A stretch of DNA of 19,039 bases from NCBI GenBank assembly GCA_035260725.1, contig DATFUR010000035.1:1-19039 (forward strand), written 5' to 3'. Positions 1 to 6,825 of this stretch are shown here, one piece after another. The translations under genes and the position numbers were made by a program. Each line of letters starts with the position of its first letter. Position 1 is the stretch's first letter. The notes below the pieces were generated by a model that saw only the letters and a program-made list of their open reading frames with translations, ran no database searches and was not told the origin of the DNA. The stretch comes from DASRFS01 sp035260725 (lineage in GTDB: Bacteria > Patescibacteriota > Microgenomatia > Levybacterales > UBA12049).

Positions 1-878
1 TTCTTGACAAAGAAAAAATTTACAAAGTTGTTAAAAAAACAAACGCATGCATTGTCTGGGGAGGAAGTGTAAATATTGCTCCGGCCGACGACATACTAAT
101 CCAAGTGGAAAAACCATTGCTTTTTGAGAGCTACGACAAAATAATAGTCTCCATAATGGCAAAGAAAATCGCCTTTGGCAGTAACCACGTAGTTATTGAT
201 CTTCCCTACGGAGAAATGGTCAAAGTAAATAATCTTAAAGAGGCGGAGATTATAAAAGAAAAGTTCCAGTACGTCGCTTCCAAATTCAAAATAAAAATTA
301 AAGTATTGATTCATAAAACAGATGAGCCGGCGGGACGAGGAATCGGCCCGATTCTGGAAACAAGAGAAGCACTAAAAGTTTTAGAACAAAAAAAAGACAG
401 ATCGCTGGATTTGGAAATAAGAGGACTAGATCTGGCTGCCAATCTTTTGGAGCTTTGTCTTAGAGACTCTAACGAAAAAAATAAAAAATACGTAGAAAAA
501 GTTTACGGAAATTGTTATGGCTGGGCAGCCGATATTTTAAAGTCGGGCAGAGCTTTAAAGAAAATGCAGGAAATTATAAAAGCACAGGGAGGAAACCCAA
601 ATGTTACGTCAGATAAATTAAAACCTGCAAAACATTCTGTAAAAATTACAGCCGCACGAAACTGCGAAATAAAAAGTATGAATAGCAAAAATATAACCTA
701 TATTGCAAGACTTCTTGGAGCGCCGGACCAGAAAAAATCAGGCATTTACCTTAACAAAAAAATGGGTGAAGAAATTGAGAAAAGTGATACAATATGTACA
801 CTTTACAGCGAAAATGTGTATAATCTTAAAGAAGCGAAAGACTCTTTAAAGAACTTTCCGATTTTTACACTAAAATGA
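1..878 (+). CDS. deoA: AMP phosphorylase (thymidine phosphorylase family), 5'-truncated by window edge
   Basis: The frame is open from base 3 with no start codon, so the gene begins before the window; about 291 C-terminal residues are visible. An internal GTG at 105 is not the real start, because conserved family sequence (WGGSVNIAPADD) lies upstream of it. Other family motifs are KKIAFGSNHVVIDLP, GRGIGPILETREAL, AQGGNPNV and the C-terminal hammerhead-type domain with GIYLNKKMGEEIEK. The wording matches archaeal/CPR AMP phosphorylase rather than pyrimidine nucleoside phosphorylase, whose corresponding stretch reads more like ALVLDVKVG. Known role of the family: phosphorolysis of AMP to adenine and ribose-1,5-bisphosphate, feeding R15P isomerase and form II/III RuBisCO. 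Those partners are not in the window, so that pathway is inferred. The stop codon overlaps the mltG start (ATGA), indicating translational coupling. Confidence 0.85.
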   Translation, partial: LDKEKIYKVVKKTNACIVWGGSVNIAPADDILIQVEKPLLFESYDKIIVSIMAKKIAFGSNHVVIDLPYGEMVKVNNLKEAEIIKEKFQYVASKFKIKIKVLIHKTDEPAGRGIGPILETREALKVLEQKKDRSLDLEIRGLDLAANLLELCLRDSNEKNKKYVEKVYGNCYGWAADILKSGRALKKMQEIIKAQGGNPNVTSDKLKPAKHSVKITAARNCEIKSMNSKNITYIARLLGAPDQKKSGIYLNKKMGEEIEKSDTICTLYSENVYNLKEAKDSLKNFPIFTLK

Positions 879-1825
879 GAAAATCAGCAGTTCTCTTAAT
901 TACACTTTTAATTTTAGGAGCGACATCTTTCCTCTGGTGGCAAAACGGCACTTCCGCAGTTGATAAAAACAATAAATCCCAAGTTACTTTTGTGGTTGGC
1001 AAAGGCGAGGGAGTCAGAGAGATTGCCAACTCTCTAAAAAAAGAGGGCTTAATAAAAGACCCGACAGCTTTCTTTTTACTGGTGAGGTTTGGCCTAAATC
1101 TTGACAATAAAATTCAAGCCGGAGACCACAGGCTTTCCCCGTCTATGAATGCAACAGAAACTGCAAAGGCTCTCACAACCGCAAGCAACGATATCTGGAT
1201 TACGGTGCCTGAGGGACAAAGGGCACAAGAAATTGCGGACAATTTGCAAAAAGAGATCCCCTCCTACCAAGAATCCTGGAGGATAAAACTCGAAGCAAAC
1301 GAAGGATATCTTTTTCCCGATACTTATCTTATTCCAAAGACCGCGGACATAAACTTAATTTTAACTTTATTTAAAAACAATTTTAAAAATAAATATTCAA
1401 CTATAACAACAAGCAAAGACCAAAATGAAATCGTTACGGTTGCCTCTCTAGTAGAAAGAGAAGCAAAGCACGCAGAAGACCGGCCGTTGGTCGCCTCGGT
1501 TATCTACAACAGATTAAATATGGGAATGAAACTGGATATAGACGCGACTGTCCAGTATGTATTGGGTTACCAGAAAGACGAAAAAAGATGGTGGAAGAAA
1601 AATTTGACGCTCGACGATATAAAAATTAATTCTCCTTATAACACTTACAGAAATGCTGGACTTCCTCCGACTCCTATTTCCAACCCGGGAGTAGCAAGTC
1701 TTCAGGCCGCGGCAAATCCCGCAAAGACAAATTATCTTTATTACATTTCCGATAAATCGGGAGTAAATCACTACGCGGAAACTATTGACCAGCACAACGC
1801 AAATATAAGAAAGTACGGGCTGTAA
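875..1825 (+). CDS. mltG: Endolytic murein transglycosylase MltG (YceG-like)
   Basis: The 316-aa protein has an N-terminal signal anchor (residues 5-21), a LysM-like subdomain (about 37-80) and the YceG catalytic domain. Diagnostic motifs are EGYLFPDTY (143-151), ASLVEREA (190-197), with E194 the expected catalytic glutamate, the SPYNTYRNAGLPPTPISNPG block, and the HYAETIDQHN-type C-terminus. The family cleaves nascent peptidoglycan strands at the outer face of the membrane and sets glycan chain length, so this organism keeps peptidoglycan synthesis. Length is close to the usual 330-350 aa. The start overlaps the upstream stop by 4 nt (ATGA) and has no Shine-Dalgarno sequence, so translation probably depends on reinitiation. 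It converges on the minus-strand gene at 1828, with only two bases between the stop codons and no room for a terminator. Confidence 0.93.
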   Translation: MRKSAVLLITLLILGATSFLWWQNGTSAVDKNNKSQVTFVVGKGEGVREIANSLKKEGLIKDPTAFFLLVRFGLNLDNKIQAGDHRLSPSMNATETAKALTTASNDIWITVPEGQRAQEIADNLQKEIPSYQESWRIKLEANEGYLFPDTYLIPKTADINLILTLFKNNFKNKYSTITTSKDQNEIVTVASLVEREAKHAEDRPLVASVIYNRLNMGMKLDIDATVQYVLGYQKDEKRWWKKNLTLDDIKINSPYNTYRNAGLPPTPISNPGVASLQAAANPAKTNYLYYISDKSGVNHYAETIDQHNANIRKYGL

Positions 1826-1827
1826 AA

Positions 1828-2193
1828 CTACAAGGACTTTGATCTTCTAAAAAATCTTTTGATTACTTTCCTGGGTTCCTTTAACTCTATTTTTATTAAA
1901 TCTGTATTTTTTGTATTTTGAGGTTTTTCAGGTTTTTTATCTTTCTGGCCGGAGATTAAATCTACAAAATTTTTTCCGAATTTGTTTCCGGCAACCAAAG
2001 CAACAACTGTTCCAACAATCTTTGCTATATTGGTTCCAGATTTTACTTCGTCCATGAGAAAATTTGCCTTTGCTACCGTTCTTCTAAAATCACGGAGAAC
2101 TAAAAAGGCCTGAATACCCAAAACCAAAAGTATTGAGGTTAAAACTATAATTACTACTATTAATAATAACTGCGTCGTTTCCATGTTATTCAT
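1828..2193 (-). CDS. Small membrane protein of unknown function
   Basis: I do not recognise this 121-aa protein. It has a strong N-terminal membrane helix (about residues 8-30), a short amphipathic stretch, a second weakly hydrophobic segment rich in G, A and V (about 57-70), and a highly charged C-terminal tail of Lys, Arg and Glu ending in FRRSKSL. General architecture (one N-out helix followed by a helical, basic cytoplasmic tail) is like DUF948- or YtxH-type small envelope proteins, but no specific motif supports such a call. It starts 8 nt after the RodZ-like gene stop, so the two are very probably cotranscribed and may act together at the membrane. The start at 2193 or the ATG at 2184 are both possible; neither has a clear Shine-Dalgarno sequence. 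Confidence 0.7.
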   Translation of the reverse strand: MNNMETTQLLLIVVIIVLTSILLVLGIQAFLVLRDFRRTVAKANFLMDEVKSGTNIAKIVGTVVALVAGNKFGKNFVDLISGQKDKKPEKPQNTKNTDLIKIELKEPRKVIKRFFRRSKSL

Positions 2194-2201
2194 TTAAGTT
2201 A

Positions 2202-2834
2202 CTACATTCTAACTTCTACTTCAACTGTCTTCTCCGTTGTCTTATTAAATCTGTTTACAACTTTTATTTGTATTTCATTTTTGCCTTGGAAAACGGAAAT
2301 TATTTTTTTGAAAGTTCCATCTTCACTTACCGAAACAGGAAGACTGTTTACAAAAACTACATTGTCCGGATTTGTTTTTCCCAAAACTTCAAGAGACGTA
2401 GAATTCACAACTTGATTATTCCGAGGAGCCGAAATGGAAATCGAAGGGCTAAATATCGCGTCCTTGTATTGAAAAGTTAAAAATATCAAAAGAACAAGAA
2501 ATAATATTCCTATTAAAATAAATTGAGAAAACTTTATTCTTGTTACCGGAAAATCGGTGCCCCTAACCATTCCTTGCGGTAAAACTTTAAATATTTTGTC
2601 CTCGTCAAACTCTCTTTTAAATAAAGCCATCGTTTCCGCTTCGGGAAGTCCCAAAAAGGAAGCGTAGTTTCTCACAAACCCCTGCGCAAAAGTAGCAGAC
2701 GGGAGTTCCCCATATTCTCCTTTTTCTATATGCTCCAAAAAATTCTTTCTGATTTTCGTAGCTTGAGAAACGTCCTCAATTGATAGACCTTTATTTATTC
2801 TTTCTTCCTGTAATCTTTGTCCGACACTAATCAT
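2202..2834 (-). CDS. rodZ: RodZ-like protein: cytoplasmic HTH, one membrane helix, extracytoplasmic Ig-like domain
   Basis: The 210-aa protein starts with a Cro/XRE-like helix-turn-helix of the RodZ type (residues 4-75; GQRLQEERINKGLSIEDVS, then IEKGEYGELPSATFAQGFVRNYA), followed by one membrane helix (about 104-122) and a beta-rich outer domain (about 133-210; SAPRNNQVVNSTSLEVLGKT). RodZ links MreB to the membrane and guides cell elongation. The outer part looks like a short Ig-like or glucodextranase-B-type domain rather than the usual DUF4115, and the protein is shorter than E. coli RodZ (337 aa). It lies downstream of ftsK, as ymfM does after spoIIIE in Bacillus, which supports the assignment. 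It has the best ribosome-binding site in the window. MreB is not in the window, so function is inferred. Confidence 0.78.
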   Translation of the reverse strand: MISVGQRLQEERINKGLSIEDVSQATKIRKNFLEHIEKGEYGELPSATFAQGFVRNYASFLGLPEAETMALFKREFDEDKIFKVLPQGMVRGTDFPVTRIKFSQFILIGILFLVLLIFLTFQYKDAIFSPSISISAPRNNQVVNSTSLEVLGKTNPDNVVFVNSLPVSVSEDGTFKKIISVFQGKNEIQIKVVNRFNKTTEKTVEVEVRM

Positions 2835-3016
2835 ATTTATTCCTCCTCTAATACAAAGTTGCGCGCGGTGAGCTTTGGCATGAGGCGTGAACGAATAATG
2901 GCCCGCGTGAATTTTCTTCTAAGGGTTACTCGTGCATCCCAAAGCGATTTGTTTTAAAAATAAAGTTTGGTGAACGCCGAACTGATAAAGCGAACATCAG
3001 CGCGCCCCCCGACAGC
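2835..3016. other. Longest intergenic stretch; possible structured RNA or dispersed repeat
   Basis: The 182 bases between ftsK and the RodZ-like gene are locally GC-rich (2861-2940 is about 55% GC) compared with flanking genes. Inverted repeats are present: GCTTTGG (2872-2878) with CCAAAGC (2939-2945), extended by ATG/CAT after one mismatch; CTGAT (2982-2986) with ATCAG (2996-3000); and GCGCGC near both ends (2861-2866 and 3000-3005). The word GTGAA recurs three times on the plus strand. I see no tRNA, SRP RNA, tmRNA or RNase P core motif. It could be the 5' leader of the RodZ-like transcript, a small RNA, or a repeat element. Confidence 0.3.
2842..2847 (-). promoter_or_regulatory. Perfect Shine-Dalgarno AGGAGG for the RodZ-like gene
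   Basis: AGGAGG on the minus strand, 7 nt before the ATG at 2834. It fixes that start and shows that the ribosomes of this organism can use canonical SD pairing, in contrast with the apparently leaderless genes elsewhere in the window. Confidence 0.8.
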
Positions 3017-5113
3017 TTACTTCGCATCCAGGTTATTTATAAATTCTTCCGGGTCTCGGACTAAAACATCTCTTGGTTTTGAACCTTCCGCGTGTCCCAC
3101 AACTCCTTCATTTTCGAGCTGGTCCAAAACCCTCGCCGCTCTTGAATAACCAATTGATAATCGTCGTTGCAAAAGAGAAGCAGACGCCCTGTCATATTGG
3201 CAGACAATTCTGACTGCTTCTGCAAATAATGGATCTCGGCCATCCGAACCTGTGGAGACGTTTCCCTTTTTAAGAATCATAGCTTCTGCCGTAACTTCTT
3301 CCGTGTATTCAACGGGCGGATTTTTTTCTTTCAAGAAATCGACCAACTTCTTGACTTCTTTTTCGGAAATATATGCTCCTTGAATACGGGTCGGCTTTGC
3401 CTGTTCGGGAGGAATGTAAAGCATGTCCCCACGTCCGAGTAATTTCTCGGCGCCCGGAGTATCTATAATAACTCTCGAATCAATCATTGAGGAAACGTTA
3501 AATGCAATTCTGCAGGGAATGTTTGCTTTTATAAGTCCTGTTATAACGTCAACCGACGGACGCTGCGTTGAAACGACCAAATGAATCCCCGTCGCGCGGG
3601 CCATTTGGGCAAGACGAGCTATTGCGTCTTCTACTTGGACAGGGGCATAAGCCATCAAGTCCGCCAATTCATCTATAAGAATTACAACATAAGGATATGC
3701 TTGGAAACCGGAGAGCTCGTTGAAAGAATCGATATTGCGAACTCCATTTTCTGCAAATTTTTTGTAGCGCCTGTCCATTTCTTCCATCGCCCATTTCAAA
3801 GACGCCAAAATTTTGTCCACTTCTACAATAACAGGCGTCATAAGGTGCGGAATTCCGTTGTAACCCGTCAGCTCGACTCTCTTAGGGTCAATAAGAATAA
3901 GTTTTACCTCGTCGGGTGAGGCTCTAAAAAGCAAAGACGAAATAAAAGAATTTATCATTACGGATTTTCCCGAACCTGTTGTTCCCGCAATCAGAGCATG
4001 GGGCATTTTTGCAATATCCGTAATAACAGGGTTTCCCGAAACATCAAGTCCTAAGGACACGGCAAGTTTTGATTTATTCTTAACCATTGTGTCTGAAGAA
4101 AGCATGGTACGCAGTCCCACAACTTCCAAACCTCTGTTTGGGATTTCAATTCCGACCAAATTCCGCCCGGGAATTGGCGCTTCGATTCTTATTTGACCGG
4201 TTGGCGCTTCTGTTGCCAGTGCCAAATCATTTGCCAAAGACGTTATCTTGGAAACCTTAGTCCCTTGGGCAATATTTAAAGCATACTGCGTAACAGCAGG
4301 CCCCAAATTTACCTCAACAACTTTTGCTCCAATACTAAAACTTTGGAGCGTAGACTCTATAGTTGCTGCAGTTTTTTTAACGTCCCCTCGGTCGGCCTTT
4401 TGGCCGGAAACTTCGGACAGAAGAGTCAAAGGAGGGTATTCCCAAATTCTGGTTTTTCCCAAAGTGTTTGTGACTAAAGTGTCCGGCATAATCGGAACTT
4501 CTTTTTTATCCGCAGGACGAGTGGCGTTAACCGCAGGAGAGGCTTTGGAATAGTTTGGTTGCTGGTTCATTCCTTTTATAGTCAGCGACTTTGTTTTTTT
4601 TGTTTTTAAAAATGAAAAAGCGCCACTTGGAATTAATCTGGATATTGTATCTTTTATGCCGGCAAGAATAGCAAATATCTCGTCGACCGAAGTGTCAAAT
4701 AAAACAATAAGTCCAATAACAATTCCGGCAACATAAACCAGATATGCGCCCGTTGAGGAAAGAACGTCCGCGAGAAACTGAAAAATGTATGAACCCAAAA
4801 GCCCGCTTTTTGTCACCGACAATAAGCTTACAAAGAAGAGTAGAAATCCTATTGCAACATTGGGTTTTGACAAAAAGATCTTCATTCTTAAGAAGAAAAA
4901 TCCAAATAATATTAAGCTTATGGGAAATAAGAAAGAAAGCACTCCAAAATATTGATCTAAAATATCATTTATCCGGACAAAAGATGTGCCGCTTCTTGAA
5001 AAAGATAATAGAAGTAAAAGTCCGACCAAAATAAGAGAGAAAGAGGAAATAGAATAAACCGTATTTTTCTTAAGTTTGAACTTAAATTTTTGTCTCCTAT
5101 AACGCCGAGCCAT
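3017..5113 (-). CDS. ftsK: DNA translocase FtsK/SpoIIIE
   Basis: The 698-aa protein has four or five N-terminal membrane helices (about 21-40, 58-76, 87-101, 122-140), a short linker (about 160-225), an alpha/beta RecA-like motor and a C-terminal gamma winged helix (about 625-698). Walker A is GTTGSGKS (377-384), Walker B is VVILIDELADL (476-486), and the FtsK signature STQRPSVDVITG follows. The gamma domain (LLQRRLSIGYSRAARVLDQLE) normally reads polarity sequences (KOPS/SRS) and activates XerCD. The family pumps chromosomal DNA through the closing septum. The linker is short, as in SpoIIIE, rather than the very long E. coli linker. It lies 19 nt after the RNase J stop but has its own strong promoter, whose predicted transcription start falls at or within a base of the ATG. 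Confidence 0.96.
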   Translation of the reverse strand: MARRYRRQKFKFKLKKNTVYSISSFSLILVGLLLLLSFSRSGTSFVRINDILDQYFGVLSFLFPISLILFGFFFLRMKIFLSKPNVAIGFLLFFVSLLSVTKSGLLGSYIFQFLADVLSSTGAYLVYVAGIVIGLIVLFDTSVDEIFAILAGIKDTISRLIPSGAFSFLKTKKTKSLTIKGMNQQPNYSKASPAVNATRPADKKEVPIMPDTLVTNTLGKTRIWEYPPLTLLSEVSGQKADRGDVKKTAATIESTLQSFSIGAKVVEVNLGPAVTQYALNIAQGTKVSKITSLANDLALATEAPTGQIRIEAPIPGRNLVGIEIPNRGLEVVGLRTMLSSDTMVKNKSKLAVSLGLDVSGNPVITDIAKMPHALIAGTTGSGKSVMINSFISSLLFRASPDEVKLILIDPKRVELTGYNGIPHLMTPVIVEVDKILASLKWAMEEMDRRYKKFAENGVRNIDSFNELSGFQAYPYVVILIDELADLMAYAPVQVEDAIARLAQMARATGIHLVVSTQRPSVDVITGLIKANIPCRIAFNVSSMIDSRVIIDTPGAEKLLGRGDMLYIPPEQAKPTRIQGAYISEKEVKKLVDFLKEKNPPVEYTEEVTAEAMILKKGNVSTGSDGRDPLFAEAVRIVCQYDRASASLLQRRLSIGYSRAARVLDQLENEGVVGHAEGSKPRDVLVRDPEEFINNLDAK

Positions 5114-5119
5114 AGAGAT

Positions 5120-5149
5120 ATTATAGGGCAGCTTAGACCTCTATTACAA
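5120..5149 (-). promoter_or_regulatory. Promoter of ftsK, predicted leaderless
   Basis: Minus strand: -35 TTGTAA (5149-5144), 18-nt spacer, -10 TATAAT (5125-5120). Only six bases separate the -10 box from the ftsK ATG (5113), so a start 7 nt downstream of the -10 would be the A of the ATG. It lies across the end of the RNase J gene. Found by eye from consensus; no transcript data. Confidence 0.5.
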
Positions 5150-6788
5150 CCGGAAGCACCAGGGGTTGGTGGCGTAAATCTTTGGAAATTCTTTTTTCTG
5201 CTATTTCCCCTACATACTTTTTAATATACTGCCAATTTGTAACTCGTTTTCTGTTTTTAGAAAGGGCTTGGCGCAAATCCGTCACTATTCTATTGGTTAA
5301 TTTCTTGCCGTCGGGTACGGTGAAACCCCGGATAATAATATCGGGGTTGTCTACAAGCTGGCCATCGGATGAGGAAACCTGTGCGAGAATTATTACAATT
5401 CCGCCCTCCGAAAGTTTTTGGCGATCGCGAAGAACAAAACTTTCCATTTCTTCGCCCGAAACTTCATCCACATATACATTTTTCAAAGGGACTATTTTGC
5501 CAAAAGATGCACTATCACGCCCGAAAATAACTTCCTGTCCGTCGTCCAAAAGCAAAACATCCTCTCTTTTGTATCCCAAATCCATAGCCATATTTTTGTA
5601 AGCGTACATGTGTCGGGGCGTCCCTCCGATTGGGATAAGTTTTTTCGGTTTTACCATTTTTATAAGATCGGACAACTCGTCTTGTGATCCATGTCCCGAA
5701 ACGTGGAAATCGGAACTGTTTGAAGAATAAACTACCCGTACATCTTTTTTTACAATTGTGTCAACAAGCTCATAAACGGAAATTTCGTTGCCGGGAATAG
5801 GATCTGCCGAAAAAATTACAACGTCATTCGAGCCCAATTTTACTTCTCTGTGTTCTCCGTTTGAGATACGAGTCATCGCCGAATTTTCTTGGCCCTGGCT
5901 TCCTGCAATTACCAAAGTTAAGTCGCGGTCTTTAAAATTTTTAATCTGGTCTATTCTAATTTCTGTTCCGGGTTTTAATCGGAGATAACCTAGGCTTTTG
6001 GAAATTTCCACTGCCTTAATAAGGCTTCGTCCTACAAAAGCAACTTTTCTACCCACTTTTTCTGATGCTTCGATAACTTGATTTAGTCTGGCTATATTTG
6101 AAGAATACGTAGTTACAATAAACTTACCATTACATTTCTTAATTTCATTTTCAAAATTTAAAGTGAGTGCGAACTCCGACGGAGTTCTTCCTTTTCTTTC
6201 CGCCCCCAAACTGTCCGACAAAAGACATAATACTCCTCTTTTGGATAATTCTTCTATTCGGGCAAAATCCGTGGTATTTTTATCATATGGGGTAGGATCC
6301 AGCTTAAAATCGCTTCCGTGATAAAAATTTCCAATTGGAGTTTCTATAAAAATATGGGAGGTATCGGGAACCGAATGCGTTACTCTTACAAAAGAGAATT
6401 TAAAATCTCCCAAAATTTTTTCCTCATTGAATTTTACCGTTTGAACTCTATCTTTTGTCCCAAATTCCTTGAGCTTTTCATTGGCAAAAGCCGCTGTTAA
6501 AGGTGTTCCAAAAATAGGAAAATTTTGGGAAAGCTGCGGCAATACAAAGGGCAAGGCTCCTATATGATCCTCGTGGCCGTGAGTGAACAACATTCCAACA
6601 ATTTTTTTATTTGTTTTTAATAAATAAGAAATGTCGGGCAAAAGAAGATCAACGCCAAGCATTGTTTCGTCTGCAAATCCTAATCCGCAGTCGACAATAA
6701 GCATTTGATCTTTATATTCATAAAGATACATGTTTTTGGTAACGTCGCCGGTACCCCCTAGAGGAATTAAAGATAATTGGTCAGTCAT
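5133..6788 (-). CDS. rnj: Ribonuclease J (metallo-beta-lactamase/beta-CASP RNase)
   Basis: The 551-aa length is almost equal to Bacillus RNase J1 (555 aa). Metallo-beta-lactamase motifs are HGHEDH (70-75), H138 in THSVPDT, and D160 in HGSDF. The beta-CASP part has AGSQGQ (295-300) and HVSGHGSQ (362-369), and the C-terminal domain ends in LVLPVVIEV. RNase J is a 5'-3' exonuclease and endonuclease in mRNA decay and rRNA maturation. One oddity: the PxHGE-type motif that supplies a further metal-binding histidine (H390 in Bacillus J1, from memory) reads PIGGTPRHM (386-394), with Gly at the expected place. The gene lies 37 nt after pnp, so two main RNA-decay enzymes are adjacent. An extended -10 promoter just before the ATG suggests a nearly leaderless mRNA. 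Confidence 0.95.
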   Translation of the reverse strand: MTDQLSLIPLGGTGDVTKNMYLYEYKDQMLIVDCGLGFADETMLGVDLLLPDISYLLKTNKKIVGMLFTHGHEDHIGALPFVLPQLSQNFPIFGTPLTAAFANEKLKEFGTKDRVQTVKFNEEKILGDFKFSFVRVTHSVPDTSHIFIETPIGNFYHGSDFKLDPTPYDKNTTDFARIEELSKRGVLCLLSDSLGAERKGRTPSEFALTLNFENEIKKCNGKFIVTTYSSNIARLNQVIEASEKVGRKVAFVGRSLIKAVEISKSLGYLRLKPGTEIRIDQIKNFKDRDLTLVIAGSQGQENSAMTRISNGEHREVKLGSNDVVIFSADPIPGNEISVYELVDTIVKKDVRVVYSSNSSDFHVSGHGSQDELSDLIKMVKPKKLIPIGGTPRHMYAYKNMAMDLGYKREDVLLLDDGQEVIFGRDSASFGKIVPLKNVYVDEVSGEEMESFVLRDRQKLSEGGIVIILAQVSSSDGQLVDNPDIIIRGFTVPDGKKLTNRIVTDLRQALSKNRKRVTNWQYIKKYVGEIAEKRISKDLRHQPLVLPVVIEV

Positions 6789-6796
6789 ATATTTTT

Positions 6797-6805
6797 ATTG
6801 TAGCA
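6797..6805 (-). promoter_or_regulatory. Extended -10 promoter of the RNase J gene
   Basis: Minus-strand TGCTACAAT, a TGn-extended -10, ends 8 nt before the ATG at 6788. No convincing -35 box lies 16-18 nt upstream, which extended -10 promoters can tolerate. The predicted leader is about 2 nt. It lies in the 37-nt pnp/rnj gap, so the gene may be expressed both alone and by read-through from pnp. Confidence 0.4.
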
Positions 6806-6825
6806 AAATTGGAAGAAGTAAATTT

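Noticed and set aside
105..878. GTG at 105 as the start of the first gene
   Set aside because: The same frame is open upstream to base 3 and encodes conserved family sequence, so the gene is truncated by the window, not started there.
1826..1870. Terminator between mltG and the small membrane protein gene
   Set aside because: The stop codons are two bases apart and no stable hairpin with a T-run is seen on either strand.
2878..2998. Tiny open frames of 23-25 codons on both strands in the spacer before the RodZ-like gene
   Set aside because: No Shine-Dalgarno site or coding signal; probably chance frames in a non-coding region.
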